From contig JAGRJZ010000038.1 in NCBI GenBank assembly GCA_020442505.1, forward strand, positions 1-8,744: a DNA stretch of 8,744 bases, read 5' to 3'. The position numbers and the translations under genes are program-made. The notes beneath the pieces are model-generated. The model ran no database searches. It was not told the DNA's origin and saw only the letters and a list, made by a program, of their open reading frames with translations. Below are positions 1 to 5,579 of this stretch, piece by piece (the first letter of the stretch is position 1; each line of letters opens with the position of its first letter). This DNA is from Alphaproteobacteria bacterium. Its GTDB lineage: Bacteria > Pseudomonadota > Alphaproteobacteria > Micavibrionales > Micavibrionaceae.

Positions 1-80
1 AGTGTTCCGCGTGGTAAATATCTCTTTTATCTTCGCTTCTCATACCCGAAAAATGCAACTATGTAAAGAACAAGCGTAAA

Positions 81-692
81 ATGATCCTCTCTCACATCCA
101 GCAAGGCTCTGACGAATGGTTCGACGCGCGATGCGGGGTCGTGACCGCATCCAACTTCAAGGCCGTGATGACCGGCGGCAGCGGCAAAACCCGGCGAAGC
201 TACATGCGCCGCCTGTACGAGGAAATCAAAACAGGCCGGCCCACTCCGCCTTCTTTTCAAAGCGCCGCGATGGAACGCGGCTGCAATCTGGAACCGCGCG
301 CCCGGGCGGCCTACCAAGCCGAAACGAATCAGGACGTACGCGAAGTCGGGATTGTCTATTTGTGCAACGAACGGCGGGTTGCGGCCTCCCCCGATGGTCT
401 GATCGGGGAAGAAGGCGGGTTAGAGATCAAATGCCCCCTGCCCCATAACCATGAGAAATATCTCCGTGACGGCGGGGTGCCGCGCCAATACATCCCGCAG
501 ATTCAAGGAAATTTGTGGGTCACCGGGCGCCAGTGGTGGGATTTCGTGTCCTACGCCCCCGAAATGGCGCCGGCCTACCGCCTGATGATTCGGCGCATCT
601 ATCGGGACGAATCCTACATCGCGCACCTGCGGCGGGAGGTCGAGCGCTTCGTCCAAGAGCTGGACGAAGCGCTGGAAACCCGATTCCATTAG
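81..692 (+). CDS. YqaJ/lambda-exonuclease-family nuclease
   Basis: This 203-residue protein has the layout of the YqaJ viral recombinase / lambda Red alpha exonuclease family (PD-(D/E)XK fold), which digests one strand of duplex DNA to leave 3' single-stranded tails for annealing. The N-terminal QGSDEWFDAR (8-17) followed by TASNF (22-26) is typical. The probable catalytic set is E71 (within GCNLEPRARAAY), D105 (SPDG), E115 and K117 (EIKCP), with the Q-x-Q segment at 140-142. The length is normal for a single-domain member. The start has only a weak ribosome binding site, and the 80 bases upstream are AT-rich with no gene visible. The TAG stop overlaps the ilvC stop on the other strand. No annealing protein (Bet/RecT) or other phage gene lies in the window, although the left side is cut off. 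The family call is firm; whether it is a prophage remnant or a domesticated gene is open. Confidence 0.88.
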   Translation: MILSHIQQGSDEWFDARCGVVTASNFKAVMTGGSGKTRRSYMRRLYEEIKTGRPTPPSFQSAAMERGCNLEPRARAAYQAETNQDVREVGIVYLCNERRVAASPDGLIGEEGGLEIKCPLPHNHEKYLRDGGVPRQYIPQIQGNLWVTGRQWWDFVSYAPEMAPAYRLMIRRIYRDESYIAHLRREVERFVQELDEALETRFH

Positions 693-1762
693 TTCTTGGC
701 TTTATCCACCAGCCGGTTATGACCGATCCACGGCATCATCGCGCGGAGTTTTTTGCCGACATCCTCGATCGGATGCTCGGCTTCACGACGACGCATGGTT
801 TTGAAGTTAACCGCGCCGGCTTTGTTCTCCAAAATCCAGTCGCGGGCGAATTTACCGCTCTGGATATCGGCCAGAATCCGTTTCATCTCAGCCTTGGTTT
901 CGTCCGTGATCACGCGCGGGCCGGAGACGTAATCCCCGTATTCCGCGGTGTTGGAAACGGAATAGCGCATATTGGCCAGCCCCGCTTCGTAGATCAGATC
1001 CACGATCAGCTTCGTTTCGTGCAAACACTCGAAATAGGCCATTTCCGGCGCGTATCCGGCATCCACCAGCGTTTCGAACCCGGCCTGTATCAAGTGAGAT
1101 ATCCCGCCGCACAACACGGCCTGCTCCCCGAACAGATCAGTTTCGCATTCCTCGCGGAAGGTGGTTTCAATCACGCCGGAGCGGCCGCCGCCGACCGCAG
1201 AGGCGTAGGATAGCGCCAGATCGAAAGCCTGTCCGGAGGCATCCTGTTCCACCGCGATCAGGCACGGCACGCCACCGCCCTTTTGATATTCGCCCCGGAC
1301 CGTGTGACCGGGCCCCTTGGGCGCAATCATGAACACGTCCAGATCTTCCCGCGGTTCGATGCAGCGGAAATGGATGTTAAAACCGTGCGCGAAAGCCAGC
1401 GCCGCGCCGGGTTTCATATAAGCATGCAGATGCTCGCGATACAAATCGCCCTGCAACTCGTCGGGAACCAACACCATCACGACATCCGCCCAGGCCGCGG
1501 CCTCGGCGGGCGCCATCACCGCAAAATCCGCACCCCGCGCCTTTTCCGCAGTTTTACTCTCCGGCCGCAACGCGATCCGCACGTCTTTCACCCCGCTGTC
1601 GCGCAAATTTTGCGCATGGGCGTGCCCCTGAGAGCCGTAGCCGATCACCACGACTTTTTTATCCTTGATCAGCGCCTGATTGGCGTCGCTATCGTAATAA
1701 ACCTTCATCCCGGTTTTGTTTTCCGGATTGATCGTTTTTTTCGCTACGTTTGATTGAGACAT
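689..1762 (-). CDS. ilvC: Ketol-acid reductoisomerase (NADP+), class I
   Basis: IlvC converts 2-acetolactate (or 2-aceto-2-hydroxybutyrate) to the dihydroxyacid by alkyl migration and NADPH reduction, the second common step of valine, leucine and isoleucine synthesis, in the cytoplasm. With the start at 1762 it has 357 residues. The Rossmann motif GYGSQGHAHAQNL is at 41-53, followed by LRPESK (65-70), where a phosphate-binding Arg/Ser supports NADPH. The probable catalytic His is H126, with K149 in PKGPGH. Mg ligands are D209 and E213 (DLFGEQ) and E245 and E249. SVSNTAEYGD (268-277) lines the substrate site. The length fits the short class I enzyme plus an 18-residue N-terminal extension: many alphaproteobacterial homologues begin at the equivalent of M19 (MKVYYDSDA). 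I chose 1762 because AAGGA lies just upstream, while M19 has only a weak site. It follows the GNAT gene by 20 bases. An open frame continues upstream to 1891 but overlaps GNAT and is not coding. Confidence 0.95.
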   Translation of the reverse strand: MSQSNVAKKTINPENKTGMKVYYDSDANQALIKDKKVVVIGYGSQGHAHAQNLRDSGVKDVRIALRPESKTAEKARGADFAVMAPAEAAAWADVVMVLVPDELQGDLYREHLHAYMKPGAALAFAHGFNIHFRCIEPREDLDVFMIAPKGPGHTVRGEYQKGGGVPCLIAVEQDASGQAFDLALSYASAVGGGRSGVIETTFREECETDLFGEQAVLCGGISHLIQAGFETLVDAGYAPEMAYFECLHETKLIVDLIYEAGLANMRYSVSNTAEYGDYVSGPRVITDETKAEMKRILADIQSGKFARDWILENKAGAVNFKTMRRREAEHPIEDVGKKLRAMMPWIGHNRLVDKAKN

Positions 1763-1782
1763 AATCTTTTTTCCTTCTCTTG

Positions 1783-2232
1783 CTATATATAGATCTTCAT
1801 GCCAACATGAGTACTCGAAAACCCTAGTCTTTCGTAAAATGTGTGCACTTTTTCTCTTGTCTTGTCTGTCGTGAGCTGAACAATGCCACACCCCTTCTCT
1901 CTTGCCCTCTCCAAAGCAAATCTTATGAACTCCCGTCCAACCCCTTTATTTCTAAAATTCTTATGAATACGAACACTTTCTATTTGAGCCCGTTTTGTCC
2001 CAGTTCTGCTGAGATAGGGAATAAATGTCAACTGCATAACACCAACAACCTTTGAGTCGGCTTCAATGACCCAAATTTCATTGTTTTTATCTTGTCGTAT
2101 CTCGTCAAACGCCTTTACGTAGGATTCATCAACGGGATCACCTATAATTTCACGTAAAATACCCAATTCATCGTCTTGGAAAAGATGAATGATCTCCTCC
2201 AAATCTTCTTTTTTAGCCTCGCGGTAATCCAT
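1783..2232 (-). CDS. GNAT-family N-acetyltransferase, AT-rich
   Basis: This 149-residue protein is a complete single-domain GNAT acetyltransferase, which moves an acetyl group from acetyl-CoA to an amine; the acceptor cannot be told from sequence. Visible are the N-terminal REAKKEDLEEI start, the beta-4 strand VVGVMQLTF (62-70), motif A with the CoA pyrophosphate loop R94-N-K-G97-V-G99, and motif B ending in FYERLGF (132-138). The C-terminal half, with TTDKTRE and the final MKIY, matches a widespread GNAT subgroup often seen as mobile cargo (established knowledge, recalled rather than searched). It lies 11 bases after ilvN and 20 before ilvC in the same direction, so it should be co-transcribed. 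My count over 1801-2220 gives about 40% GC, against about 65% in two lines counted within ilvC, and its codons lean to A/T endings. I infer horizontal acquisition. The start has a poor ribosome site (AAAGG almost touching the ATG). Confidence 0.9.
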   Translation of the reverse strand: MDYREAKKEDLEEIIHLFQDDELGILREIIGDPVDESYVKAFDEIRQDKNNEIWVIEADSKVVGVMQLTFIPYLSRTGTKRAQIESVRIHKNFRNKGVGREFIRFALERAREKGCGIVQLTTDKTREKVHTFYERLGFSSTHVGMKIYI

Positions 2233-2243
2233 GCCTTTATCTT

Positions 2244-2804
2244 TTAAGCCTCAATCGCGGTTTTTCCCCGGCCGATAGCCGCAACGCCGGTTCGGCTGAC
2301 ATCGACGAGTCCCAGCGGCTGCATCAAATCTATAAAGGCGTTGACCTTCGCGCTGTCGCCGGTGATCTCGAATACGAAGCTTTCCACCGTGCTATCCACG
2401 ACGCGAGCCCGGAAGATATCCGCCGTGCGCAGCGCCTCGACCCGCTTTTCGCCGGTGCCGGAGACCTTGACCAGCGCCAGCTCCCGCTCCACATGCGGGC
2501 CGTCCAGCGTCAAGTCGGCGACCCGCCGCACGGGAACCAGACGCCCCAGCTGGTTTTTTATCTGTTCGATCACAAGCGGCGTACTGGTGCAAACAAGCGT
2601 GATCAGGGACAAATGCCGGGATTTTTCGGTCTCCGCCACGGTCAGGCTGTCGATGTTATAGCCCCGCCCCGAAAACAGACCGATCACCCGGGCCAGTACC
2701 CCCGGCTCGTTATCCACAAGAACACAAAGCGTGTGCGTTTCGCTCTTTTCTTCCCCCGGGGACTCGCCATAGACGCTGTGGGATACCGCGTTCGTCGCCA
2801 TCAT
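2244..2804 (-). CDS. ilvN: Acetolactate synthase small (regulatory) subunit
   Basis: This is the regulatory subunit of acetohydroxyacid synthase. It binds the catalytic large subunit, raises its activity and confers valine feedback inhibition. The 186-residue protein has a 20-odd residue leader, an N-terminal ACT domain at about 24-100, and a C-terminal small-subunit domain from about 106 (HVERELALVKV). The effector-site residues known from E. coli IlvH have counterparts here: N32 and G35 in DNEPG and N50 in RGYNID, so valine sensing is probably intact. Two adjacent ATGs (2804 and 2801) follow AAAGGGTGG; either could be the start. It leads an ilvN–GNAT–ilvC transcript. The usual partner gene ilvB/ilvI is not upstream: the next gene, 76 bases away, is the nitrilase-family amidase. 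The large subunit must therefore be encoded elsewhere if the pathway works. The symbol ilvH would be equally acceptable. Confidence 0.94.
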   Translation of the reverse strand: MMATNAVSHSVYGESPGEEKSETHTLCVLVDNEPGVLARVIGLFSGRGYNIDSLTVAETEKSRHLSLITLVCTSTPLVIEQIKNQLGRLVPVRRVADLTLDGPHVERELALVKVSGTGEKRVEALRTADIFRARVVDSTVESFVFEITGDSAKVNAFIDLMQPLGLVDVSRTGVAAIGRGKTAIEA

Positions 2805-2833
2805 GCCACCCTTTGTTTTACCGTTGATAATTC

Positions 2834-2862
2834 GTTGTAATCCGCCACAGCAAACCTGTCCA
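2834..2862 (-). promoter_or_regulatory. Candidate sigma-70-type promoter for ilvN–GNAT–ilvC
   Basis: In the 76-base gap before ilvN, the minus strand has TGGACA (5 of 6 to the -35 consensus), a 17-base spacer, then TACAAC (4 of 6 to the -10 consensus). Transcription from here would give a leader of about 25-30 bases ahead of the ilvN start, too short for a peptide attenuator. It would let the ilv genes be transcribed independently of grxC–nitrilase. This is motif matching by eye only. Confidence 0.35.
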
Positions 2863-2880
2863 GTTTTTTGGCGGAAATTC

Positions 2881-3714
2881 TCATCCGGAGCTGGCCAGAC
2901 CGATCGCTCTGTCGTGGGATAGGACCGGAATAGCCCGGCGCGCTTTATCGACCGCCGACAGATCCAAAGCGGCCATGATAACGCCGGGAACTTCCTGCCC
3001 TTGCGCGAGAACTTCCCCCCACGGCCCTATGATCAGGGAATGCCCATAGGTCTCGCGCCCGCCCTCGTGAATCCCGCATTGCGCCGCCGCCAGAACGAAG
3101 CTGCCCGTTTCGATCGCCCGGGCGCGTAACAACACCTCCCAATGGGCTTGCCCCGTGGGAACGGTAAAGGCGGCCGGAACGGTCAAAATCCGGGCTCCGG
3201 CCTGCGTCAACGCTCTGTACAAATATGCAAAACGGAGATCGTAACAGACGCTCATCCCCACCCCGCCCCACGGTGTTGGCGCGATCACGGCTTTTCCCCC
3301 GGGCCGAACGGCAGCGCTCTCCCGGCGGCTTTCCCCGGTCGGCAGATCGACGTCGAACAGGTGGATCTTATCGTAGCGCGCGACCAGAGCGCCTTTATCG
3401 TCAAACAAATAAGAACGATTGGCGATCTTGTCCGACGCAACCCGCACGCCGATCGACCCGAGAGACAGAAAAACTCCTAATTCCCGTGCCAATTCCGCAA
3501 AAAACGGCAAGGCGGGATGGTCCTCCTCCGCCGGCACCAAAGCAAGCGTCCCCAGCATATCCGCGCGCATCACATCGGTATTTTCGGGTGTGCAGACCAG
3601 ACGAGCACCCTGCCCCGCGGCCTCTCGCACGAGCCCCGCCGCGTTGGCGAGATTCGCGGCGATATCAGGCCCGCTGGTCATCTGGACACAGGCCGCCATC
3701 AGACGCATCGTCAT
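2881..3714 (-). CDS. Carbon-nitrogen hydrolase (nitrilase superfamily, Nit1/Nit2-like amidase)
   Basis: This 277-residue cytoplasmic amidase hydrolyses a carbon-nitrogen amide bond through a Glu-Lys-Cys triad. The triad is visible as E44 (TPENTD), K116 (YDKIHLFD) and C157 (SVCYDLRF). The HLFDVD..GES..PGG segment (118-140) and the ending SHDRAIGL are typical of the Nit1/Nit2 branch, which contains deaminated-glutathione amidase and omega-amidase. The start at 3714 is chosen because its ATG overlaps the grxC stop as ATGA; an alternative start lies six bases later (MRLM). A longer open frame reaching to 3939 runs inside grxC and is not expected. Tight coupling to a glutaredoxin makes a glutathione-related repair role attractive: removal of deaminated glutathione, a side product of transaminases. 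The assignment within the superfamily is inference; the fold and triad are seen directly. Confidence 0.9.
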   Translation of the reverse strand: MTMRLMAACVQMTSGPDIAANLANAAGLVREAAGQGARLVCTPENTDVMRADMLGTLALVPAEEDHPALPFFAELARELGVFLSLGSIGVRVASDKIANRSYLFDDKGALVARYDKIHLFDVDLPTGESRRESAAVRPGGKAVIAPTPWGGVGMSVCYDLRFAYLYRALTQAGARILTVPAAFTVPTGQAHWEVLLRARAIETGSFVLAAAQCGIHEGGRETYGHSLIIGPWGEVLAQGQEVPGVIMAALDLSAVDKARRAIPVLSHDRAIGLASSG

Positions 3715-3971
3715 GCCGCCAGCATCCCGTCGAGCTTCCCTTCCGAGTCGAGGGCATAAAGATCGTCGCAACCGCCGATTCCCTTGCCGTCGATGAAGAT
3801 TTGCGGAACGGTGCGACGTCCGTCCGCCCGGGCGCTCATTTTCGCCATCGCGTCCGCATCGCTGAAGGATAATCTGTGCTCTTCGTAAGAGACGCCCTTC
3901 ATATCCAAGAGCTTTTTCGCTCTGGCACAATAAGGGCACGTCGCCGCAGTGTAAATCTCAACTTTCGACAT
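3711..3971 (-). CDS. grxC: Glutaredoxin 3 (GrxC-type dithiol glutaredoxin)
   Basis: This 86-residue dithiol glutaredoxin reduces protein and mixed disulfides using glutathione in the cytoplasm. The active site CPYC is at residues 12-15, the cis-proline motif TVP at 54-56, and the GSH-binding GG-x-DD stretch at 66-70 (GGCDD). The length is normal for GrxC. The start is well supported: AAGGAG lies nine bases upstream of the ATG. The stop overlaps the start of the downstream amidase by four bases (ATGA), so the two are probably translationally coupled. It is the first gene of the pair, with a 209-base divergent gap to yejB. An extra cysteine, C68, sits in the GSH-binding loop; its role is unclear. 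Confidence 0.95.
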   Translation of the reverse strand: MSKVEIYTAATCPYCARAKKLLDMKGVSYEEHRLSFSDADAMAKMSARADGRRTVPQIFIDGKGIGGCDDLYALDSEGKLDGMLAA

Positions 3972-4180
3972 GTTATCTCACTCCTTATGGTTGATAGACA
4001 AACAGGAGGTAACACAAATAACGATCCGTGTCATCAGGAGCCCCTTCGCTTCCCAGGGCAATCGTCCATAAAAGTTAACAGCACAGCTTTCCGCGCCGCA
4101 TAGCACCGCGTTAATTTTTATATGCGATTCCCTTGGTTAAACATATGGCGATCGTGTAAAAAACCTGACACTATCCCGTT
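3972..4180. promoter_or_regulatory. Divergent intergenic region between grxC and yejB
   Basis: These 209 bases separate the divergently transcribed grxC and yejB starts and must contain both promoters. On the plus side, TTGGTT (4133-4138), an 18-base spacer and TAAAAA (4157-4162) form a weak candidate yejB promoter, which would place the transcript start only about 10-15 bases before the ATG. On the minus side I see the grxC ribosome site (AAGGAG) but no convincing -35/-10 pair. No operator palindrome or riboswitch-like fold stood out. A 38-codon frame at 3987-4103 (+) lacks a ribosome site and is not called. Confidence 0.4.
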
Positions 4181-5284
4181 ATGGCTTTTTACGTTCTCAA
4201 ACGGCTACTTTTGATGATTCCGACCCTGTTCGGAATTATGCTGGTTTCCTTCGTCATCGTCCAGTTCGTTCCCGGCGGACCGGTCGAGCGCATGATCGCC
4301 GCGCTGCAAGGCCACGGGACGGAAGCCACGGCCCGCTTCGCCGGCGGAGGCAGCGGCGACATGGCCGCCGGCGCAATGCCCCAGGCCACGGGACAGACGT
4401 CCCAATATCGCGGGGCGCAGGGGCTGGATCCGGCCCTGATCGCGGAGCTGGAAAAAATGTATGGCTTCGACAAGCCCGCGCCGGAGCGTTTCGCGCACAT
4501 GGTCTGGAACTACGCGCGGTTCGACCTGGGGGACAGTTATTACCGGGACATTTCCGTGATCGAGCTGGTGCTCGAAAAAATGCCGGTTTCAATCTCTCTG
4601 GGGCTTTGGTCGACATTGATTATCTATTTGATCTCCATCCCGCTGGGAATCAAAAAAGCGGTCAAAGACGGTCAGCCCTTCGACGTGTGGAGCAGCGCGG
4701 TGGTGTTTATCGGCTACGCGATCCCGAGCTTTATGTTCGCGATCTTACTGATTATCCTGTTCGCCGGGGGGCGGTATCTCGATTTGTTCCCCCTGCGCGG
4801 CCTTGTCTCCGACAACTGGCGGGAGATGAGCTTCCCGCGTCTGGCGCTGGATTATCTCTGGCACATGGCTTTGCCCGTCGCAGCGATGGTCATCAGCGGG
4901 TTTGCGGGGTTGACGATGCTGACGAAGAATTCCTTTCTGGACGAGATCAACAAACAATACGTCCTGACCGCCCGCGCCAAGGGATTGCCGGAAAAACAGG
5001 TGCTTTACGGCCATGTCTTCCGCAACGCGATGTTGATCGTGATCGCCGGATTCCCGAGCGCGTTTCTGGCTATTTTCTTTACCGGATCGCTCTTGATCGA
5101 AGTGATTTTCAGTCTGGATGGTTTAGGGTTGCTGGGATACGAGAGCATTATCAACCGTGATTACCCCGTCGTATTGGGAACGCTTTACATGTTTGCCCTG
5201 ATCGGCCTTGTGATGACCCTGATTCGCGACATCGTCTATGTCTATGTCGATCCAAGGATTGACTTTGAGGCGCGAAACGTATAG
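4181..5284 (+). CDS. yejB: ABC transporter permease YejB (peptide / microcin C type)
   Basis: YejB is one of the two inner-membrane permeases of the YejABEF importer, a dipeptide/oligopeptide-type ABC system that takes up peptides and, in enterobacteria, microcin C. The 367-residue protein has a first membrane helix at about 11-30 followed by PGGP (31-34), a long polar loop to about residue 135, then helices near 137-157, 172-195, 228-248, 285-308 and 330-350. The cytoplasmic EAA loop that docks the ATPase is at about 260-283 (YVLTARAKGLP...HVFRNAM). The loop at about 45-80, rich in Gly and Ala, is characteristic of YejB. No clear Shine-Dalgarno precedes the ATG, yet the start fits the family N-terminus (FYVLKRLLLMIPTLFG). 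Neither yejA nor yejF is adjacent, and yejE is separated by 295 bases. The gene ends in TAG. Confidence 0.94.
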   Translation: MAFYVLKRLLLMIPTLFGIMLVSFVIVQFVPGGPVERMIAALQGHGTEATARFAGGGSGDMAAGAMPQATGQTSQYRGAQGLDPALIAELEKMYGFDKPAPERFAHMVWNYARFDLGDSYYRDISVIELVLEKMPVSISLGLWSTLIIYLISIPLGIKKAVKDGQPFDVWSSAVVFIGYAIPSFMFAILLIILFAGGRYLDLFPLRGLVSDNWREMSFPRLALDYLWHMALPVAAMVISGFAGLTMLTKNSFLDEINKQYVLTARAKGLPEKQVLYGHVFRNAMLIVIAGFPSAFLAIFFTGSLLIEVIFSLDGLGLLGYESIINRDYPVVLGTLYMFALIGLVMTLIRDIVYVYVDPRIDFEARNV

Positions 5285-5328
5285 TTTACATATCTTAAAT
5301 ACTGCCAATAAATAGAGGAGACAACACA

Positions 5329-5529
5329 ATGAGTAACACAGAAAAACCAACGGCTACTGAGATAATTTCAAATGTGACTAATTTCGGGATAAACGCCAAC
5401 GCCTAGCTCGAAAACAAAATGGCAGTACAATTGGCAAACGAAGCGCTCGCCACTCAGTTGGGCCATAATGGACACGAAAGGCTTGGCAAAGCTCTCAAAG
5501 AAGATAGCTTGCCTAAAAACAAGCTATAA
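5329..5529 (+). pseudogene. Small gene interrupted by an in-frame TAG (25 codons + stop + 40 codons)
   Basis: No family is recognised. An ATG at 5329 follows GAGGAG with an eight-base spacer, the best ribosome site on the plus strand here. Translation gives 25 residues (starting MSNTEKPTATE) to a TAG at 5404-5406. The same frame then stays open for 40 codons to a TAA at 5527-5529. The second half has a plausible soluble-helix composition (MAVQLANEALATQL, then ..LGKALKED..), with an in-frame ATG at 5419 but no ribosome site before it. Simplest reading: a roughly 65-residue protein broken by one point mutation (CAG to TAG would restore Gln). Alternatives are a genuine 25-residue peptide with reinitiation at 5419, or stop-codon readthrough. 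TAG is the normal stop of the exonuclease, GNAT, yejB, yejE and methyltransferase genes, so general TAG reassignment is unlikely. The segment is about 40% GC by hand count and lies between two genes usually adjacent. Confidence 0.45.
5504..5527 (+). other. 8-bp perfect inverted repeat at the end of the small gene (hairpin)
   Basis: ATAGCTTG (5504-5511) and CAAGCTAT (5520-5527) are perfect inverted repeats around the eight-base loop CCTAAAAA. The right arm ends on the first base of the TAA stop of the interrupted small gene. A run of U is lacking (ATTGCTTT follows), so it is a poor intrinsic terminator. A 3'-end stabilising or partial-attenuation hairpin between yejB and yejE is equally possible. 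The structure is seen; the role is inference. Confidence 0.45.
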
Positions 5530-5579
5530 TTGCTTTATCCACCTTGGATCAACAGTGTGATGTGTGGTAAAAGTCTTCC

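Noticed and set aside
515..1213. Long plus-strand open frame opposite ilvC (232 codons)
   Set aside because: It is the antisense shadow of the confidently identified ilvC in GC-rich DNA; the product resembles no family and overlaps the exonuclease end.
1763..1891. Longer ilvC reading frame starting at 1891
   Set aside because: The extra 43 residues lie inside the GNAT gene in another frame, are not IlvC-like, and the 1762 start has its own ribosome site.
3225..3872. Long plus-strand open frame opposite the amidase and grxC (215 codons)
   Set aside because: The Arg/Pro/Ser-rich low-complexity translation is typical of antisense frames in GC-rich genes, and both genes beneath it are well supported.
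4004..4020. Strong AGGAGG-like site in the grxC-yejB gap
   Set aside because: It is followed by ATA rather than a usual start codon and only a 17-codon frame. It resembles the site before the small gene (5316-5329, two mismatches in 14), but purine-rich ribosome sites often match by chance.
3987..4103. 38-codon frame in the grxC-yejB gap
   Set aside because: No ribosome binding site precedes its ATG and the translation shows no recognisable pattern; the gap is needed for two promoters.
5404..5406. TAG reassigned to an amino acid in this organism
   Set aside because: TAG is the natural stop of the exonuclease, GNAT, yejB, yejE and methyltransferase genes in this window, so global reassignment is not supported.
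700..5541. 12-base repeat GCTTTATCCACC at the ilvC 3' end and before yejE
   Set aside because: Several 12-base matches are expected by chance in a window this size; there is no extension or target-site pattern.
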